This document shows, piece after piece, positions 17,118 to 29,211 of a stretch of 64,000 bases of DNA. Positions within the stretch are counted from its first letter, which is position 1. Each line of letters begins with the position of its first letter. The notes under the pieces were generated by a model that saw only the letters and a list, made by a program, of their open reading frames with translations, was not told where the DNA came from and did no database searches. This stretch comes from Corynebacterium jeikeium (GTDB lineage Bacteria > Actinomycetota > Actinomycetes > Mycobacteriales > Mycobacteriaceae), in the NCBI GenBank assembly GCA_003955985.1, contig CP033784.1, positions 434,001 to 498,000 of the forward strand, read 5' to 3'. Both the position numbers and the translations under genes were made by a program.

Positions 17118-17465
17118 TCATGAAGTTTGACCGGCTTCCAATCGGTACCAACATCGAGTTGGGAAGATGGAGGTTGGTACTCAAGTTTCACCGAAGACCG
17201 TCGGTCATTCGCTTTGAAAGAAGCGGATTGAAGGTTTCATTGTAGAAATACAGTGAGCGGCCCACGCAGGAGGACTTGGAAGCGCTTGCGCAGTTTGACT
17301 TCACCTGCTGACCTTGGGGTCGGTGGAGTTGAAGTGGAACATGCCAAAAGAATTGTGCGCCCCATCCTTGTGCGAGGATTGGGGCGTTTGTTGTATTTGC
17401 GCAAAAGAATCCTTCACTTGGCCGAGCGGAAAATTGCAAAGACCAGGAAGGAGGCGAGAGTACAC
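17118..17465 (+). ncRNA. Candidate L10 leader with attenuator hairpin
   Basis: The 387-bp gap 17079-17465 has no gene but a structured 5' leader for rplJ. It ends in a strong hairpin, CGCCCCATCCT / AGGATTGGGGCG (17358-17386), followed by TTTGTTGTATTT, placed 80 nt before the rplJ start. rplJ leaders that bind L10-(L12)4 and control the operon are known in many bacteria; that this one does so is inferred from position and the hairpin. Confidence 0.6.
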
Positions 17466-17978
17466 ATGGCAGCAAATGCTGAGAAGATTGCAGCTGTTGC
17501 AGCGCTGAAGCAGGACGTTGAAGAGTCCAACGCTATCGTGCTGACTGAGTACCGCGGCCTGTCCGTTGCGGAAATCACGGAACTGCGTCGCGCCCTCGGT
17601 GCTGATGTTAAGTACTCCGTCGCCAAGAACACCATGATCAAGATCGCTGCCGACGAGGCAGGGATTGAGGGTCTTGATGAGCACCTGAACGGCCCGACTG
17701 CAGTCGCCTTCATCAAGGGCGAGGCTGTGGATGCGGCTAAGGCGATTAAGAAGTTCGCCGGTGACAACAAGAACCTCGTGATCAAGGGCGGCTACATGGA
17801 CGGTGCTGCAATGGATGCAGCACAGTTTGAGGCTCTTGCGGATATGGATAACCGTGAGACCACGCTGGCAAAGCTGGCTGGTGCCTTCAACGGCGTTCTG
17901 GCGAACGTCGCTGGCCTGCTCGACGCTCCGACCTCCTCGGTTGCCCGCCTTGCTGCGGCACTCGAGGAAAAGAAGTAA
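17466..17978 (+). CDS. rplJ: 50S ribosomal protein L10
   Basis: 170 residues; base of the L7/L12 stalk. The N-terminal rRNA-binding domain has [19 protein letters not shown] and [10 protein letters not shown]; the C-terminal helix binding L12 dimers follows [18 protein letters not shown] 17466 has AAGGAGG 11 nt upstream; an open frame continues 71 codons further into the leader but without similarity to L10. Gap to rplL is 124 bp. Confidence 0.96.
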   Translation: MAANAEKIAAVAALKQDVEESNAIVLTEYRGLSVAEITELRRALGADVKYSVAKNTMIKIAADEAGIEGLDEHLNGPTAVAFIKGEAVDAAKAIKKFAGDNKNLVIKGGYMDGAAMDAAQFEALADMDNRETTLAKLAGAFNGVLANVAGLLDAPTSSVARLAAALEEKK

Positions 17979-18102
17979 TCCCGAGCGGCTCGCGATCTAC
18001 GCGAACTAAATCACGCGAAAAACTTTTCAATATCACTTTGACGGCTTCGACCCCAGGGATCTCTGAGGGGAGCGGCCGCACCACACTCATAGGAGAATAT
18101 CC

Positions 18103-18486
<384 letters not shown>

Positions 18487-18534
18487 TTCAATTACTTGCC
18501 TCGGCCCCGGTAGTGGCCTAAAGCTACCAATTCT

Positions 18535-18580
18535 GACCGCCAATTCTGGGCTTCGTGCCCGGGGTTGGCGGTTCTTTTGT
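18535..18580 (+). terminator. Intrinsic terminator after rplL
   Basis: GACCGCCAA-TTCTGGGC, tetraloop TTCG-like, then GCCCGGGG-TTGGCGGTTC and TTTTG. Confidence 0.88.
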
Positions 18581-18675
18581 TCCTGGGGCCTTTGCTAACC
18601 CACCTGACCCGGGCAAAACCTCACTAATCTCACCCGTCACAGGGAGTTGAGGCAAAAACCAGCCCACTCATTGTC

Positions 18676-18702
18676 TTGATTACCCTTATTGGCCTGTAAA
18701 GT
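18676..18702 (+). promoter_or_regulatory. Candidate promoter of the DUF3068 gene
   Basis: TTGATT (18676-18681), 15 bp, TAAAGT (18697-18702); the ATG follows 7 nt later, so the mRNA should be leaderless. Confidence 0.5.
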
Positions 18703-18709
18703 ATCTAAC

Positions 18710-19675
18710 ATGCTCTCACGGCCGAGAATTCTGTCTATCCTTCTGTTGGGTCTAGGCACCGCACTGCTTGCTGCTGGCATTTTGCTGCCCAAAGTGCTCA
18801 ATGTTGATCCCAAAATGCCGCTTGACCTGCCGCCGGTGTCGTATACCCTGCGGGCGGAAGACGGCGTATCCACCAGGATTAACGAAGAGGGCAAGCGGGA
18901 AGAAGTGCACTCGCCGCTGCAGCGACAGCTTCACGGCGTGCTCATCGAACCCGCGGATGCGGACAAGGTTTCGCTCCGTGTCGGCGTGACTGAAATGCGT
19001 GAGCTTCCCCCTGAGGTTATCGGCACCGACCCGCTGACGGAGCTTATCGAGGCCAATATCTGGACGGTGACCATCGACCGACTCACCGGCGAGGCGCTGG
19101 CTCCTGCGACGCTTGTCGACCGCATGGCGGGCGTTCCACGGTCAGTGGCTTTCGAGGGGAACTGGGTGAAGCTCCCGGCCGACACGGAGGAAAAGGAATA
19201 CCTGATCTTTGATGATCTCCTCCACGATTCCTTGCCGGCAAAGTTTGTCGGGGAAGAGGAGCGCGGTGGTAACCGTGTCCTGCATTTCCGTCAGGACATT
19301 GAGAAGACGAATCTCGCCCAGAAGTACCGTTCTTACGTCTCTCAGCTAACCCAGGATGACAAGTCCGGCTTCCTCCAGTACCAGGGCACCCGTGATTTGT
19401 GGGTTGAGCCCAAGTCTGGCTCGGTCATCGATATGGCCGAGGACATCCACCTTTGGTGGGAGACCCGCGATGGCGAGCCGATCATGGACTACCTGCGCTT
19501 CAACGGCAAGATGGACGAAGGCCTTTCCAATCAGCTTCTCTTTGGCGCAATACAGAATTTCCAGCGCCCAGCTCTAGAGCCGTGGTCAATCGGCCTCATT
19601 GCGTCCGGTTCGATTCTGGTATTCATCGCAATCGTGGGTATCGTGCGTCCTTCGACCCGTCGTAAAACAGAGTAA
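18710..19675 (+). CDS. DUF3068 membrane-anchored protein
   Basis: 321 residues with a membrane helix at about 7-29, a large extracytoplasmic domain and a second helix near 292-312, then a short basic tail. The arrangement and segments such as DLWVEPKSGSVIDMAEDIH and FNGKMDEGLSN fit DUF3068, a family of Actinobacteria with mycolic-acid-type envelopes whose function is not established; some databases name it a PorA family, but it is unrelated in size to the small porins of C. glutamicum. ATG 18710 lies just after a -10 box. A dispersed motif copy begins at the base after the stop. Confidence 0.8.
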   Translation: MLSRPRILSILLLGLGTALLAAGILLPKVLNVDPKMPLDLPPVSYTLRAEDGVSTRINEEGKREEVHSPLQRQLHGVLIEPADADKVSLRVGVTEMRELPPEVIGTDPLTELIEANIWTVTIDRLTGEALAPATLVDRMAGVPRSVAFEGNWVKLPADTEEKEYLIFDDLLHDSLPAKFVGEEERGGNRVLHFRQDIEKTNLAQKYRSYVSQLTQDDKSGFLQYQGTRDLWVEPKSGSVIDMAEDIHLWWETRDGEPIMDYLRFNGKMDEGLSNQLLFGAIQNFQRPALEPWSIGLIASGSILVFIAIVGIVRPSTRRKTE

Positions 19676-19699
19676 CGCTTTACGACGGCCATAGCGCCC
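19676..19699 (-). repeat. 24-bp dispersed intergenic motif, copy 4
   Basis: On the minus strand: GGGCGCTATGGC then CGTCGTAAAGCG, the best match to both halves. It begins immediately after the stop codon of the DUF3068 gene. Confidence 0.78.
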
Positions 19700-19759
19700 A
19701 GGCCTCATCGTTATATCGGTAACGGGTGAATGCGACACGCCCGATTTGTCAAGTTGTAC

Positions 19760-19788
19760 TAGACAACTGCCAGTTTTTGATATAGGCT
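19760..19788 (+). promoter_or_regulatory. Candidate rpoB-rpoC promoter
   Basis: TAGACA (19760-19765), 17 bp, TAGGCT (19783-19788). It overlaps a small palindrome GTTGT-N5-ACAAC (19753-19767). A second -10-like TATAGT lies at 19831-19836. The 450-bp gap 19676-20125 is otherwise gene-free and includes a hairpin (20068-20097, GGAGCGCACCACCGG and its complement) without a T-run just before rpoB. Confidence 0.5.
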
Positions 19789-20125
19789 AAATCGTTGCGC
19801 TGGAATTAGTGTATCTGTCGCCAGCTCTTTTATAGTTTGCGCTCGGAGCGCGGGGCTATTATGTAGCACCGTTTTTCGTGCATCTAGCTGTTAAAGGAGT
19901 TGCTGCGACGCCGCCGTTAGGGCTCGGGGCTCGCCTTTAAAGGCTGGTCTTGGAGGCCAAGTGGCGGGGGAATCACTTTCGTGTGTGACCAAAGGTTAGA
20001 CGCAAAGTATCCCGGTGCGCAACAGAAATAATTCCTGCAACTTGAATCGCGTATAAACCAAGCGGGCGGAGCGCACCACCGGTTGCCGGTGTGCTCCACC
20101 GCGTGAGGTGCTGGAAGGACGCATC

Positions 20126-23100
20126 TTGGCAGTCTCCCGCCAGACCAAGGCAGTAACCGGTATTCCCGGAGCTTCGAAGAGGTACTCGTTTGCAAAGATT
20201 CAGGAGCCGATTGCGGTTCCTGGTCTGCTCGACCTGCAGCGTGAGTCTTTCGCATGGCTCATTGGCACGCCTGAGTGGCGTGCTCGTCGCCAGGAGGAGC
20301 TCGGAGAAGACGCTCGGGTTACCAGCGGTCTCGAAGATATTCTAGAAGAGCTCTCTCCGATCGAGGACTACTCCCAGAAGATGTCCCTGACGCTGTCGGA
20401 CCCATGGTTCGACTCCGTCAAGAACACCGTGGATGAGTCCAAGGATAAGGACATCAACTACTCGGCTCCCCTCTACGTCACCGCGGAGTTCACCAACCGC
20501 GAGACCGGTGAGATCAAGAGCCAGACCGTCTTCATCGGTGACTTCCCGATGATGACGGACAAGGGTACGTTCATCGTCAACGGAACTGAGCGTGTCGTTG
20601 TTTCTCAGCTGGTGCGCTCTCCGGGCGTCTACTTCGATGAGACCATCGACAAGTCCACCGAGCGCCCGCTGCACTCGGTGAAGATTATTCCGTCGCGCGG
20701 TGCGTGGCTGGAGTTCGACGTCGACAAGCGGGACACCGTCGGCGTTCGTATTGACCGTAAGCGTCGCCAGCCGGTCACGGTTCTGCTGAAGGCTTTCGGC
20801 TGGACCACCGAGGAGATCAAGGAGCGCTTCGGCTTCTCTGAGATCATGATGGCCACCCTGGAGAAGGACGGTGTTGCAAACACCGACGAGGCCCTGCTGG
20901 AGATTTACCGCAAGCAGCGCCCGGGTGAGCCGCCGACGCGCGAGTCCGCGCTGGCTCTGCTGGAGAACAACTTCTTCAAACCGAAGCGCTACGACCTGGC
21001 TAAGGTCGGTCGCTACAAGGTCAACCGCAAGCTGGGCCTGGGCGCTGATGCCTCCGGCGAGATGGTTCTGACCGAGCAGGATATTGCTACCACCATCGAA
21101 TACCTCGTGCGTCTGCACGACGGCGAGAATGTTATGACCTCGCCGGAAGGCGTCGAAATCCCGGTTGAGACCGACGATATCGACCACTTCGGTAACCGTC
21201 GTCTGCGTACCGTAGGCGAGCTGATTCAGAACCAGGTCCGCGTGGGTCTGTCCCGCATGGAACGCGTGGTTCGTGAGCGCATGACCACTCAGGACGTGGA
21301 GTCGATCCAGCCGACCACCCTGATTAACGTGCGCCCGGTTTCCGCGGCTATCCGTGAGTTCTTCGGTACTTCCCAGCTGTCCCAGTTCATGGACCAGAAC
21401 AACTCGCTGTCGGGCCTGACCCACAAGCGTCGTCTGTCCGCACTGGGCCCGGGTGGTCTGACCCGTGACCGTGCTGGCCTTGAGGTTCGAGACGTTCACC
21501 CGTCCCACTACGGTCGCATGTGTCCAATTGAGACCCCAGAGGGTCCGAACATTGGCCTGATTGGTTTGCTGTCCTGCTACGCACGCGTGAACCCGTTCGG
21601 TTTCATTGAGACTCCGTACCGTCGCGTCCGCGATGGTGTCATCACCGACGAGGTCGACTACCTCACCGCTGATGAGGAAGACCGCTACGTCGTCGCGCAG
21701 GCCAACACCCCGATCGACGAGAACGGCCACTTCGTTCAGGAGACCCTGTCTGTTCGTAAGAAGGGTGGTGACGTCGAGTCCGTCCGCGCCGATGAGGTCG
21801 ACTACCTCGATGTTTCCCCGCGTCAGATGGTCTCCGTGGCTACCGCCATGATTCCGTTCCTCGAGCACGACGACGCTAACCGTGCCCTGATGGGTGCGAA
21901 CATGCAGCGTCAGGCTGTGCCGCTGCTGCGTTCGGAGGCTCCGTTCGTCGGTACCGGTATGGAGCAGCGTGCTGCTTACGACGCCGGCGATGTCATTGTC
22001 GCTTCGGTCACCGGTGTGGTCGAGACGGTGTCGGCAGACTTCATCACCATCATGGACGATGAGGGCCAGCGCCACACCTACCTGCTGCGCAAGTTCGAAC
22101 GCACCAACCAGGGCACCTGCTACAACCAGAAGCCACTGGTTGACGAAGGCCAGCGTGTTGAGGCCGGCCAGGTCATCGCTGATGGTCCGGGTACCGACAA
22201 CGGTGAGATGGCACTTGGTAAGAACCTGCTCGTGGCATTCATGCCGTGGGAAGGACACAACTACGAGGACGCCATCATCCTGAACCAGCGCATGGTTGAG
22301 GAGGACATCCTGACCTCGATTCACATCGAGGAGCATGAGATTGATGCCCGCGACACCAAGCTGGGTCCGGAGGAAATCACCCGTGACATCCCGAACGCAT
22401 CCGAGGAGATGCTGAAGGATCTGGATGACCGCGGTATCGTCCGCATCGGTGCCGACGTTCGCGACGGTGACATCCTGGTCGCTAAGACCACCCCGAAGGG
22501 TGAGACTGAGCTGACTCCGGAGGAGCGCCTGCTGCGCGCTATCTTCGGCGAGAAGTCCCGCGAGGTCCGTGACACCTCCATGCGTGTCCCGCACGGTGAG
22601 TCCGGCAAGGTCATCGGCGTCCGCGTCTTCTCCCGTGAAGACGATGACGACCTGGCACCGGGTGTCAACGAGATGGTCCGCGTCTACGTTGCGCAGAAGC
22701 GCAAGATCCAGGACGGCGACAAGATGGCAGGTCGCCACGGTAACAAGGGTGTTATCGGCAAGATCCTGCCGCAGGAGGACATGCCGTTCCTGCCGGACGG
22801 CACCCCGGTCGACATCATTCTGAACACCCACGGTGTTCCGCGTCGTATGAACATCGGCCAGGTCCTCGAGGTTCACCTCGGCTGGCTGGCGAAGGCCGGC
22901 TGGAGCATTGAGGGCGACCCGGATTGGGCTAAGCGTCTTCCGGCAGACCTGCACGACGTTCCGTCCGACTCCCTGGTCGCAACCCCAGTGTTCGACGGTG
23001 CTGAGAACGAGGAGCTCGCTGGTCTGCTCGCGTCGTCCCGCCCGAACCGTGACGGCGAGGTGCTGGTCAACGCTGACGGTAAGGCCACGCTGTTCGACGG

Positions 23101-23596
23101 CCGCTCTGGCGAGAAGTTCCCGTTCCCGGTTTCGGTGGGCTACATGTACATGCTGAAGCTGCACCACCTGGTCGACGAGAAGATTCACGCTCGTTCCACC
23201 GGTCCGTACTCCATGATTACCCAGCAGCCGCTGGGTGGTAAGGCTCAGTTCGGTGGTCAGCGCTTCGGTGAGATGGAGGTGTGGGCAATGCAGGCATACG
23301 GCGCTGCCTACACCCTGCAGGAGCTGCTCACTATCAAGTCCGATGACGTGGTTGGCCGCGTCAAGGTCTACGAGGCAATCGTGAAGGGCGACAACATTCC
23401 GGATCCGGGTATTCCGGAGTCGTTCAAGGTGCTTCTGAAGGAACTGCAGTCGCTCTGCCTGAACGTTGAGGTCCTTTCGGCCGACGGCGTTCCGGTTGAG
23501 TTGGGCTCCTCCGACGATGAGGAACTCGACCACGCGACCGCTTCCCTCGGCATTAACCTGTCCCGCGATGAGCGTTCCGACGCTGACTCCGCATAG
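20126..23596 (+). CDS. rpoB: RNA polymerase subunit beta
   Basis: 1156 residues from TTG 20126, which has GGAAGGA 8 nt upstream and gives MAVSRQTK, the mycobacterial-type start; GTG 20108 would add six residues. The rifampicin-binding stretch (about 21360-21465) reads [17 protein letters not shown] then [14 protein letters not shown], with the Asp, His and Ser at the classic resistance positions unchanged. Other signatures: [16 protein letters not shown] and [13 protein letters not shown]. Forms the catalytic core with rpoC, 148 bp downstream. Confidence 0.97.
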   Translation: MAVSRQTKAVTGIPGASKRYSFAKIQEPIAVPGLLDLQRESFAWLIGTPEWRARRQEELGEDARVTSGLEDILEELSPIEDYSQKMSLTLSDPWFDSVKNTVDESKDKDINYSAPLYVTAEFTNRETGEIKSQTVFIGDFPMMTDKGTFIVNGTERVVVSQLVRSPGVYFDETIDKSTERPLHSVKIIPSRGAWLEFDVDKRDTVGVRIDRKRRQPVTVLLKAFGWTTEEIKERFGFSEIMMATLEKDGVANTDEALLEIYRKQRPGEPPTRESALALLENNFFKPKRYDLAKVGRYKVNRKLGLGADASGEMVLTEQDIATTIEYLVRLHDGENVMTSPEGVEIPVETDDIDHFGNRRLRTVGELIQNQVRVGLSRMERVVRERMTTQDVESIQPTTLINVRPVSAAIREFFGTSQLSQFMDQNNSLSGLTHKRRLSALGPGGLTRDRAGLEVRDVHPSHYGRMCPIETPEGPNIGLIGLLSCYARVNPFGFIETPYRRVRDGVITDEVDYLTADEEDRYVVAQANTPIDENGHFVQETLSVRKKGGDVESVRADEVDYLDVSPRQMVSVATAMIPFLEHDDANRALMGANMQRQAVPLLRSEAPFVGTGMEQRAAYDAGDVIVASVTGVVETVSADFITIMDDEGQRHTYLLRKFERTNQGTCYNQKPLVDEGQRVEAGQVIADGPGTDNGEMALGKNLLVAFMPWEGHNYEDAIILNQRMVEEDILTSIHIEEHEIDARDTKLGPEEITRDIPNASEEMLKDLDDRGIVRIGADVRDGDILVAKTTPKGETELTPEERLLRAIFGEKSREVRDTSMRVPHGESGKVIGVRVFSREDDDDLAPGVNEMVRVYVAQKRKIQDGDKMAGRHGNKGVIGKILPQEDMPFLPDGTPVDIILNTHGVPRRMNIGQVLEVHLGWLAKAGWSIEGDPDWAKRLPADLHDVPSDSLVATPVFDGAENEELAGLLASSRPNRDGEVLVNADGKATLFDGRSGEKFPFPVSVGYMYMLKLHHLVDEKIHARSTGPYSMITQQPLGGKAQFGGQRFGEMEVWAMQAYGAAYTLQELLTIKSDDVVGRVKVYEAIVKGDNIPDPGIPESFKVLLKELQSLCLNVEVLSADGVPVELGSSDDEELDHATASLGINLSRDERSDADSA

Positions 23597-23744
23597 TTTC
23601 TCGCTTAACGACGAAACATTGCGTGAGTATCAGGGTCGGGAAGCCCTAACTCGCGAATAACCCAACACAGACGACAACGTACAAAAACCTCCGCAGAGAA
23701 TTTGGTTTCCGCATTACTTCGATGCGGAGGGAAAGGGAAAACAG

Positions 23745-26700
23745 GTGCTCGACGTCAACAACTTTGACGAGCTCCGGATTGGGCTCGCTACCGCCGACGA
23801 CATCCGCCGCTGGTCTCGCGGTGAGGTCAAGAAGCCCGAGACGATTAACTACCGTACGCTGAAGCCGGAAAAGGATGGCCTTTTCTGTGAGCGTATCTTT
23901 GGCCCGACCCGTGACTGGGAGTGTGCTTGTGGTAAGTACAAGCGCGTTCGCTTCAAGGGCATCATCTGTGAACGCTGTGGCGTTGAGGTGACCAAGTCGA
24001 AGGTTCGCCGTGAGCGCATGGGCCACATTGAGCTGGCCGCTCCGGTCACTCACATCTGGTACTTCAAGGGTGTGCCGTCCCGCCTCGGCTACCTGCTCGA
24101 TTTGGCTCCGAAGGATCTGGAAAAGATCATCTACTTCGCTGCCAACATCATCACTTCTGTGGATGAAGAGGCTCGCCACAACGACCAGGAAACCCTCGAA
24201 GCAGACATGCTCGTGGACAAGAAGCTGGTTGAGGACGACCGCGACCAGGAGCTGGCCGAGCGCGCCCAGACCCTGGAAGAGGATCTGGCTGAGCTCGAGG
24301 CAGCCGGTGCCAAGGCTGACGCCCGCAAGAAGGTTCAGTCTGCAGCCGAGCGCGAGATGCGCCACATCCGTGAGCGCGCCCAGCGCGAGCTGGATCGTCT
24401 CGATGAGATTTGGAACACCTTCATCAAGCTCGAGCCGAAGCAGATGATTATCGACGAGGGTATTTACACCGAGCTCGTCGACCGCTACGAGGACTACTTC
24501 ACCGGTGGTATGGGTGCTGAGGCTATTCAGACCCTGATCCGCAACTTCGACCTGGCCAAGGAGGCCGAGGAGCTGCGCGAGATTATTCGCGACGGCAAGG
24601 GTCAGAAGAAGATGCGCGCCCTCAAGCGCCTGAAGGTTGTCACTGCATTCCTGCAGTCCGGCAACGACCCAGCCGCTATGGTGCTCGACTGCATCCCGGT
24701 GATTCCGCCGGAGCTGCGCCCGATGGTGCAGCTCGACGGTGGCCGCTTTGCGACCTCGGACTTGAACGACCTCTACCGTCGTGTCATCAACCGCAACAAC
24801 CGCCTGAAGCGCATGATCGACCTCGGCGCTCCGGAGATCATCGTCAACAACGAGAAGCGCATGCTTCAGGAATCCGTTGACGCACTGTTCGACAATGGAC
24901 GTCGCGGCCGCCCGGTCACTGGTCCGGGTAACCGCCCGCTGAAGTCCCTGAGCGACCTGCTCAAGGGTAAGCAGGGTCGTTTCCGTCAGAACCTGCTGGG
25001 TAAGCGTGTTGACTACTCCGGCCGTTCGGTTATTATCGTCGGCCCGCAGCTGAAGCTGCACCAGTGTGGTCTGCCGAAGCTGATGGCACTTGAGCTGTTC
25101 AAGCCGTTCGTGATGAAGGAGCTCGTGGCCAAGAGCTACGCGCAGAACATCAAGAGCGCGAAGCGCATGGTTGAGCGTCAGCGCCCAGAGGTGTGGGACG
25201 TCCTCGAAGATGTCATTACCGGACACCCGGTCCTGCTGAACCGTGCACCTACGCTGCACCGCCTGGGTATTCAGGCTTTCGAGCCGGTCCTGGTTGAGGG
25301 TAAGGCAATTCAGCTGCACCCACTGGCATGTGAGGCTTTCAACGCCGACTTCGACGGTGACCAGATGGCAGTCCACCTGCCGCTGTCCGCTGAAGCACAG
25401 GCCGAGGCTCGCGTCCTGATGCTGTCCTCGAACAACATTCTGTCGCCGGCTTCCGGTAAGCCGCTGGCTATGCCGCGTCTGGATATGGTCACTGGCCTGT
25501 ACTTCCTGACGCTGGAGAAGCCGGAGCTGCCGGGTGGCCACCAGGATGCCACCGAGGACGCACCGGAGCAGGGTATTTACACCAGCCCGGCCGAGGCCAT
25601 CATGGCTTACGACCGCGGTGCAATTGGTCTGCAGAGCCCGATTAAGGTGCGCATCAGCCACCTGCGTCCGCCGGCCGAGATTGAGGCCGAGCAGTTCCCA
25701 GACGGTTGGAACAAGGGCGATACCTGGCTGGCTTCGACCACGCTGGGCCGCGTTATGTTCAACGACCTGCTGCCGTGGAACTACCCATACGTCGAAGGCG
25801 TTATGGCTAAGAAGCCGCAGGCTGCGATCATCAACGACTTGGCTGCCAAGTACCCGATGATCACGGTCGCTCAGACCGTCGACAAGCTCAAGGATGCTGG
25901 CTTCTACTGGGCTACCCGTTCTGGTGTCACCATTGCTATGTCTGACGTGCTGGTTCTCCCGAACAAGCGGGAGATCCTAAACGGCTACGAAGAGAAGGCC
26001 GCCACGGTGGAGAAGAAGTTCCGCCGCGGTAAGCTCTCGGCTGCTGAGCGTCACGAGTCGCTGGTTAACCTGTGGAAGGCTGCGACGGCTGAGGTCGGTG
26101 AAAAGGTCGAGGCTCTGTACCCGGATGACAATCCGATTCCGATGATCGTGAAGTCGGGTGCTGCCGGTAACATGGGCCAGATTCACTCGCTGGCCGGCAT
26201 GAAGGGTATGGTTACGAACCCGCGTGGTGAATACATCACCCGTCCGATTAAGACCTCCTTCCGCGAAGGCCTGTCGGTTCTCGAGTACTTCAACAACTCG
26301 CACGGTTCCCGTAAGGGTCTGGCCGATACCGCGCTTCGTACCGCTGACTCGGGTTACCTGACCCGTCGTCTGGTCGACGTTGCGCAGGACGTCATCGTTC
26401 GCGAAGAGGACTGTGGCACCCACGATGGTGTCATTGTCGAGATCGGCGAGGATGTTCTGGACGCAGCCGGCAACCCGACCGGCGAGATCCGTCGTGCGAA
26501 GTATGTCGAGACCGCCGCGATTGCTCGTGTGCTGGCAGCCGATGTCACCGACGCTGAGGGCAATGTCCTTATCGCGGCTGACACCGACCTGAACGACGAC
26601 CACATCACCCTGGCTCTCAGCCACGGTGTCAAGGAAGTCAAGGTCCGCTCGGTTCTGACCTGTTCCACCGCAACCGGTGTCTGTGCCAAGTGCTACGGTC

Positions 26701-27716
26701 GCTCGATGGCAACCGGCAAGCTGGTCGACATCGGAGAGGCTGTCGGTATTGTTGCTGCGCAGTCCATTGGTGAGCCGGGTACCCAGCTGACCATGCGTAC
26801 GTTCCACCAGGGTGGTGTCGGTGGCGACATTACCGGTGGTCTGCCGCGTGTCCAGGAGCTGTTTGAGGCCCGCGTGCCGAAGAACAAGGCTCCGCTGGTC
26901 CGCGAAAACGGTCGCGTGCGCCTGGAGGAGGACGAGCACTTCTACACGCTCACCCTCATCCCGGATGCCAACAGCGAAGACGAGGTTGTTTACGACAAGC
27001 TGTCCAAGCGTCAGGGCCTGGCTGAAATCACTGTCGATGGCCGTCGTCGCGCCATCCGCGATGGTGACCATGTGGTCAAGGGTCAGCAGCTGCTCAAGGG
27101 CGCTGCCGATCCGCACGAGGTCCTCGAGGTTCTGGGCCGCCGAGGCGTCCAGCGCCACCTCATCGAGGAAGTCCAGTCGGTCTACCGTGATCAGGGTGTG
27201 GCCATTCACGACAAGCACATCGAGGTTATCGTCAGCCAGATGCTGCGCCGCGTGATTGTGTCTAAGCCAGGTGACTCCGAACTGCTGCCAGGTGCACTGG
27301 TCGAGCGCTCCACGGTCATGGCGAAGAACCGCGAGATTGTCGCCTCCGGTGGCAGCGTCATCGAAGGCCGTCGCGTGCTGATGGGTATTACCAAGGCATC
27401 GCTGGCCACCGAGTCCTGGCTGTCCGCCGCCTCCTTCCAGGAGACGACGCGCGTGCTTACCGACGCCGCTATCAACAAGCGCTCGGATAAGCTCATCGGC
27501 CTGAAGGAGAACGTGATCATCGGTAAGCTGATCCCGGCTGGTACGGGTATCTCGCGCTACCGCAACATCACGGTTGAGCCGACTGAGGAAGCTGCCCGCC
27601 AGGCAGCCGCCCCGTTCGCTTCCTTCGGCGAGGGCTTCTACGGTGCCGAGGACACCTACGGCATCGACCAGGTCGGTTCCGCAGTTCCGCTGGATGACAT
27701 CGGAACCTTCGAGTAA
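23745..27716 (+). CDS. rpoC: RNA polymerase subunit beta'
   Basis: 1323 residues from a GTG start with GGAGGGAAAGGG upstream. The N-terminal zinc site is [20 protein letters not shown] (about residues 60-80) and the catalytic Mg site NADFDGDQ begins at residue 533. The second zinc cluster includes [13 protein letters not shown], and the trigger-loop/bridge region holds [20 protein letters not shown] in part. The subunit is the actinobacterial type, with the coiled insertion at about 140-220. Strong terminator downstream. Confidence 0.97.
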   Translation: MLDVNNFDELRIGLATADDIRRWSRGEVKKPETINYRTLKPEKDGLFCERIFGPTRDWECACGKYKRVRFKGIICERCGVEVTKSKVRRERMGHIELAAPVTHIWYFKGVPSRLGYLLDLAPKDLEKIIYFAANIITSVDEEARHNDQETLEADMLVDKKLVEDDRDQELAERAQTLEEDLAELEAAGAKADARKKVQSAAEREMRHIRERAQRELDRLDEIWNTFIKLEPKQMIIDEGIYTELVDRYEDYFTGGMGAEAIQTLIRNFDLAKEAEELREIIRDGKGQKKMRALKRLKVVTAFLQSGNDPAAMVLDCIPVIPPELRPMVQLDGGRFATSDLNDLYRRVINRNNRLKRMIDLGAPEIIVNNEKRMLQESVDALFDNGRRGRPVTGPGNRPLKSLSDLLKGKQGRFRQNLLGKRVDYSGRSVIIVGPQLKLHQCGLPKLMALELFKPFVMKELVAKSYAQNIKSAKRMVERQRPEVWDVLEDVITGHPVLLNRAPTLHRLGIQAFEPVLVEGKAIQLHPLACEAFNADFDGDQMAVHLPLSAEAQAEARVLMLSSNNILSPASGKPLAMPRLDMVTGLYFLTLEKPELPGGHQDATEDAPEQGIYTSPAEAIMAYDRGAIGLQSPIKVRISHLRPPAEIEAEQFPDGWNKGDTWLASTTLGRVMFNDLLPWNYPYVEGVMAKKPQAAIINDLAAKYPMITVAQTVDKLKDAGFYWATRSGVTIAMSDVLVLPNKREILNGYEEKAATVEKKFRRGKLSAAERHESLVNLWKAATAEVGEKVEALYPDDNPIPMIVKSGAAGNMGQIHSLAGMKGMVTNPRGEYITRPIKTSFREGLSVLEYFNNSHGSRKGLADTALRTADSGYLTRRLVDVAQDVIVREEDCGTHDGVIVEIGEDVLDAAGNPTGEIRRAKYVETAAIARVLAADVTDAEGNVLIAADTDLNDDHITLALSHGVKEVKVRSVLTCSTATGVCAKCYGRSMATGKLVDIGEAVGIVAAQSIGEPGTQLTMRTFHQGGVGGDITGGLPRVQELFEARVPKNKAPLVRENGRVRLEEDEHFYTLTLIPDANSEDEVVYDKLSKRQGLAEITVDGRRRAIRDGDHVVKGQQLLKGAADPHEVLEVLGRRGVQRHLIEEVQSVYRDQGVAIHDKHIEVIVSQMLRRVIVSKPGDSELLPGALVERSTVMAKNREIVASGGSVIEGRRVLMGITKASLATESWLSAASFQETTRVLTDAAINKRSDKLIGLKENVIIGKLIPAGTGISRYRNITVEPTEEAARQAAAPFASFGEGFYGAEDTYGIDQVGSAVPLDDIGTFE

Positions 27717-27790
27717 AAATCAATAGCTTTGCGGCAGCGGCTGGGGGGAGCGGGAGAATTCCCTCGGTCACTGTCTGGCAAAGCACCTCG

Positions 27791-27824
27791 CCTGACAGTT
27801 GGGGCTTCGTGCGCTAACTGTTAG
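27791..27824 (+). other. Hairpin downstream of rpoC
   Basis: CCTGACAGTT and AACTGTTAGG arms with a 14-nt loop and an outer CACCT/AGGTG pairing. It precedes the main terminator and may stabilise the 3' end. Confidence 0.5.
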
Positions 27825-27835
27825 GTGGCAACCGG

Positions 27836-27908
27836 AAAAATCCTCCGGCACAGTTGTGGCTTACTAGCGGATTGCTAGTTCGTCACGGTCGTGCCGGAGG
27901 ATTTTTCT
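27836..27908. terminator. Bidirectional terminator after rpoC
   Basis: AAAAATCCTCCGGCAC and GTGCCGGAGGATTTTT form a perfect 16-bp stem with A-tract and T-tract, enclosing a smaller ACTAGC/GCTAGT hairpin. It ends rpoBC and probably also the convergent oxidoreductase gene. The rest of the 305-bp gap 27717-28021 holds no gene. Confidence 0.93.
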
Positions 27909-28021
27909 TTGTCGAGGCAACCCAACTGGAAAACTCGGCTGGAGACTGAAGAAAGGCGATAGGAACAGAGGCAAGGGGCAGGGGAGGAAGGGCCTAGGGG
28001 TTCCGTCCCGACCTCCCTCCT

Positions 28022-28669
28022 CTACATCTTGAAAGCCTCTGCAATCGGGGTGTTGCCCTCGTTGAAGTTAATCATGCGACCAACGGTAGCCTCGTTGAAC
28101 ACGGCCTGCGCGATGACATTGGCAACGGTCGCACGAGCGACCTCGCCTGCCTTGTCCGCCGTGGTGTCGATGGAATCCTGGCCCTCGTTGAGCGTGAGCG
28201 CACTCGGGCCGAGAATGGTCCATTCCAGGTTTGAAGCGCGCAGCGCTTCGTCGGCTGCAGCCTTGGACTCGGCATAGGCAAAGAAGCTGTGATCCTCTGG
28301 AACGCCATGGTCGTGGCCCGCACCAAAGTAAGAGACCATCACGTAGCGCTTAACGCCAGCCTGCTCGGCTGCGGCAATCGAAGTAATAGCTGCGTCGCGG
28401 TCGATCGCGTACGTCCGTTCTGGTGAACCTCCACCAGCGCCGGCGGACCAAATCACAGCGTCGTGCGCGCTGAGAAGGTCCGCAAACTGTTCGGTCGAGA
28501 GACTGGCGATGTCGTAAACGGCTGGTGTGGCGCCGAGAGCCTCGATATCCGGAACCTGGTCGGGGTTGCGAATAACAGACGTGACCTCGTAGCCATCGTC
28601 GATAAGTAGGGGAGTAGAGATTTGGGCCACCTTGCCGTGGCCGCCAATGACAATAACCTTCTTAGACAT
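28022..28669 (-). CDS. NAD(P)-binding oxidoreductase of the atypical SDR type
   Basis: 215 residues with the Rossmann start KVIVIGGHGKVAQIS, the segment AVIWSAGAGGG, and YAESKAAADEAL in place of the classical YxxxK site, as in NAD(P)H-binding YwnB/YtfG-like proteins. These act as quinone or flavin reductases or as non-catalytic NAD sensors; the substrate here is unknown. The start ATG 28667-28669 follows a promoter by 7 nt, so the transcript is probably leaderless. It converges with rpoC and diverges from rpsL. Confidence 0.85.
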   Translation of the reverse strand: MSKKVIVIGGHGKVAQISTPLLIDDGYEVTSVIRNPDQVPDIEALGATPAVYDIASLSTEQFADLLSAHDAVIWSAGAGGGSPERTYAIDRDAAITSIAAAEQAGVKRYVMVSYFGAGHDHGVPEDHSFFAYAESKAAADEALRASNLEWTILGPSALTLNEGQDSIDTTADKAGEVARATVANVIAQAVFNEATVGRMINFNEGNTPIAEAFKM

Positions 28670-28676
28670 GTCCCCA

Positions 28677-28705
28677 CCTATACGCTGCCAGTACACTGCT
28701 GGCAA
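28677..28705 (-). promoter_or_regulatory. Promoter of the NAD(P)-binding oxidoreductase
   Basis: On the minus strand TTGCCA (28705-28700), 17 bp, TATAGG (28682-28677), then 7 nt to the ATG: a textbook leaderless arrangement. Confidence 0.7.
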
Positions 28706-29211
28706 TGAAGAAGGCATTCGCCTGTGGTGAACATGGCGATTAAGTTTCTCCAGCGCTGATGCAGGACAGTACTATGGGCAAACCGAACGGACGGCAGAAT
28801 TGGCCGAGTTATCAATTCAAACCGGCATAGTAACGTCTGCGTCTTTTGGGGCGAGGCGCGCCGTGCTGAACACCCAAAAATTTGATCACCAAGCCCACAA
28901 GCGCTCAAAGTGCTTGAAATTTATAGGCCATTACCAGGGTGTTTGGACTAAACCCGCAGCTCGCGTACTGTTATACAACGATCCCAGAAAAGAATTGGGA
29001 ACTTGAGACATTACCCAGTAGGCCAGCGAGAGCGGCTGACTGGGTTTCGCACGTTCAAAATCCCTCCATTTCTTGCGTTCAACCGATGGGCTCACCACTG
29101 GATGAGTAATAACTTTTCTTGTGATGCATTCACACGGAAGGTGGTTACTCCGCTGCGGTTGGCATCGGTCGTGAGAATGTCCAGCGAGGATTGAAAACAG
29201 AAAGAGGCTTC
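28706..29211. other. Gene-free region upstream of rpsL
   Basis: About 500 bp with lower GC than its surroundings. It must contain the rpsL-rpsG promoter; TATACA at 28972-28977 is a possible -10 box but no well-spaced -35 hexamer is seen. No conserved short gene or clear leader structure was recognised. Confidence 0.4.

Noticed and set aside
20342..23533. A very long open frame (about 1060 codons) on the minus strand opposite rpoB
   Set aside because: It arises from the strong codon bias of rpoB, which keeps the antisense frame free of stops. The predicted protein is rich in Val, Leu, His and Asp with no recognisable domain.
23646..27218. Long minus-strand open frames opposite rpoC
   Set aside because: Same cause as for rpoB; no ribosome site, promoter or similarity.
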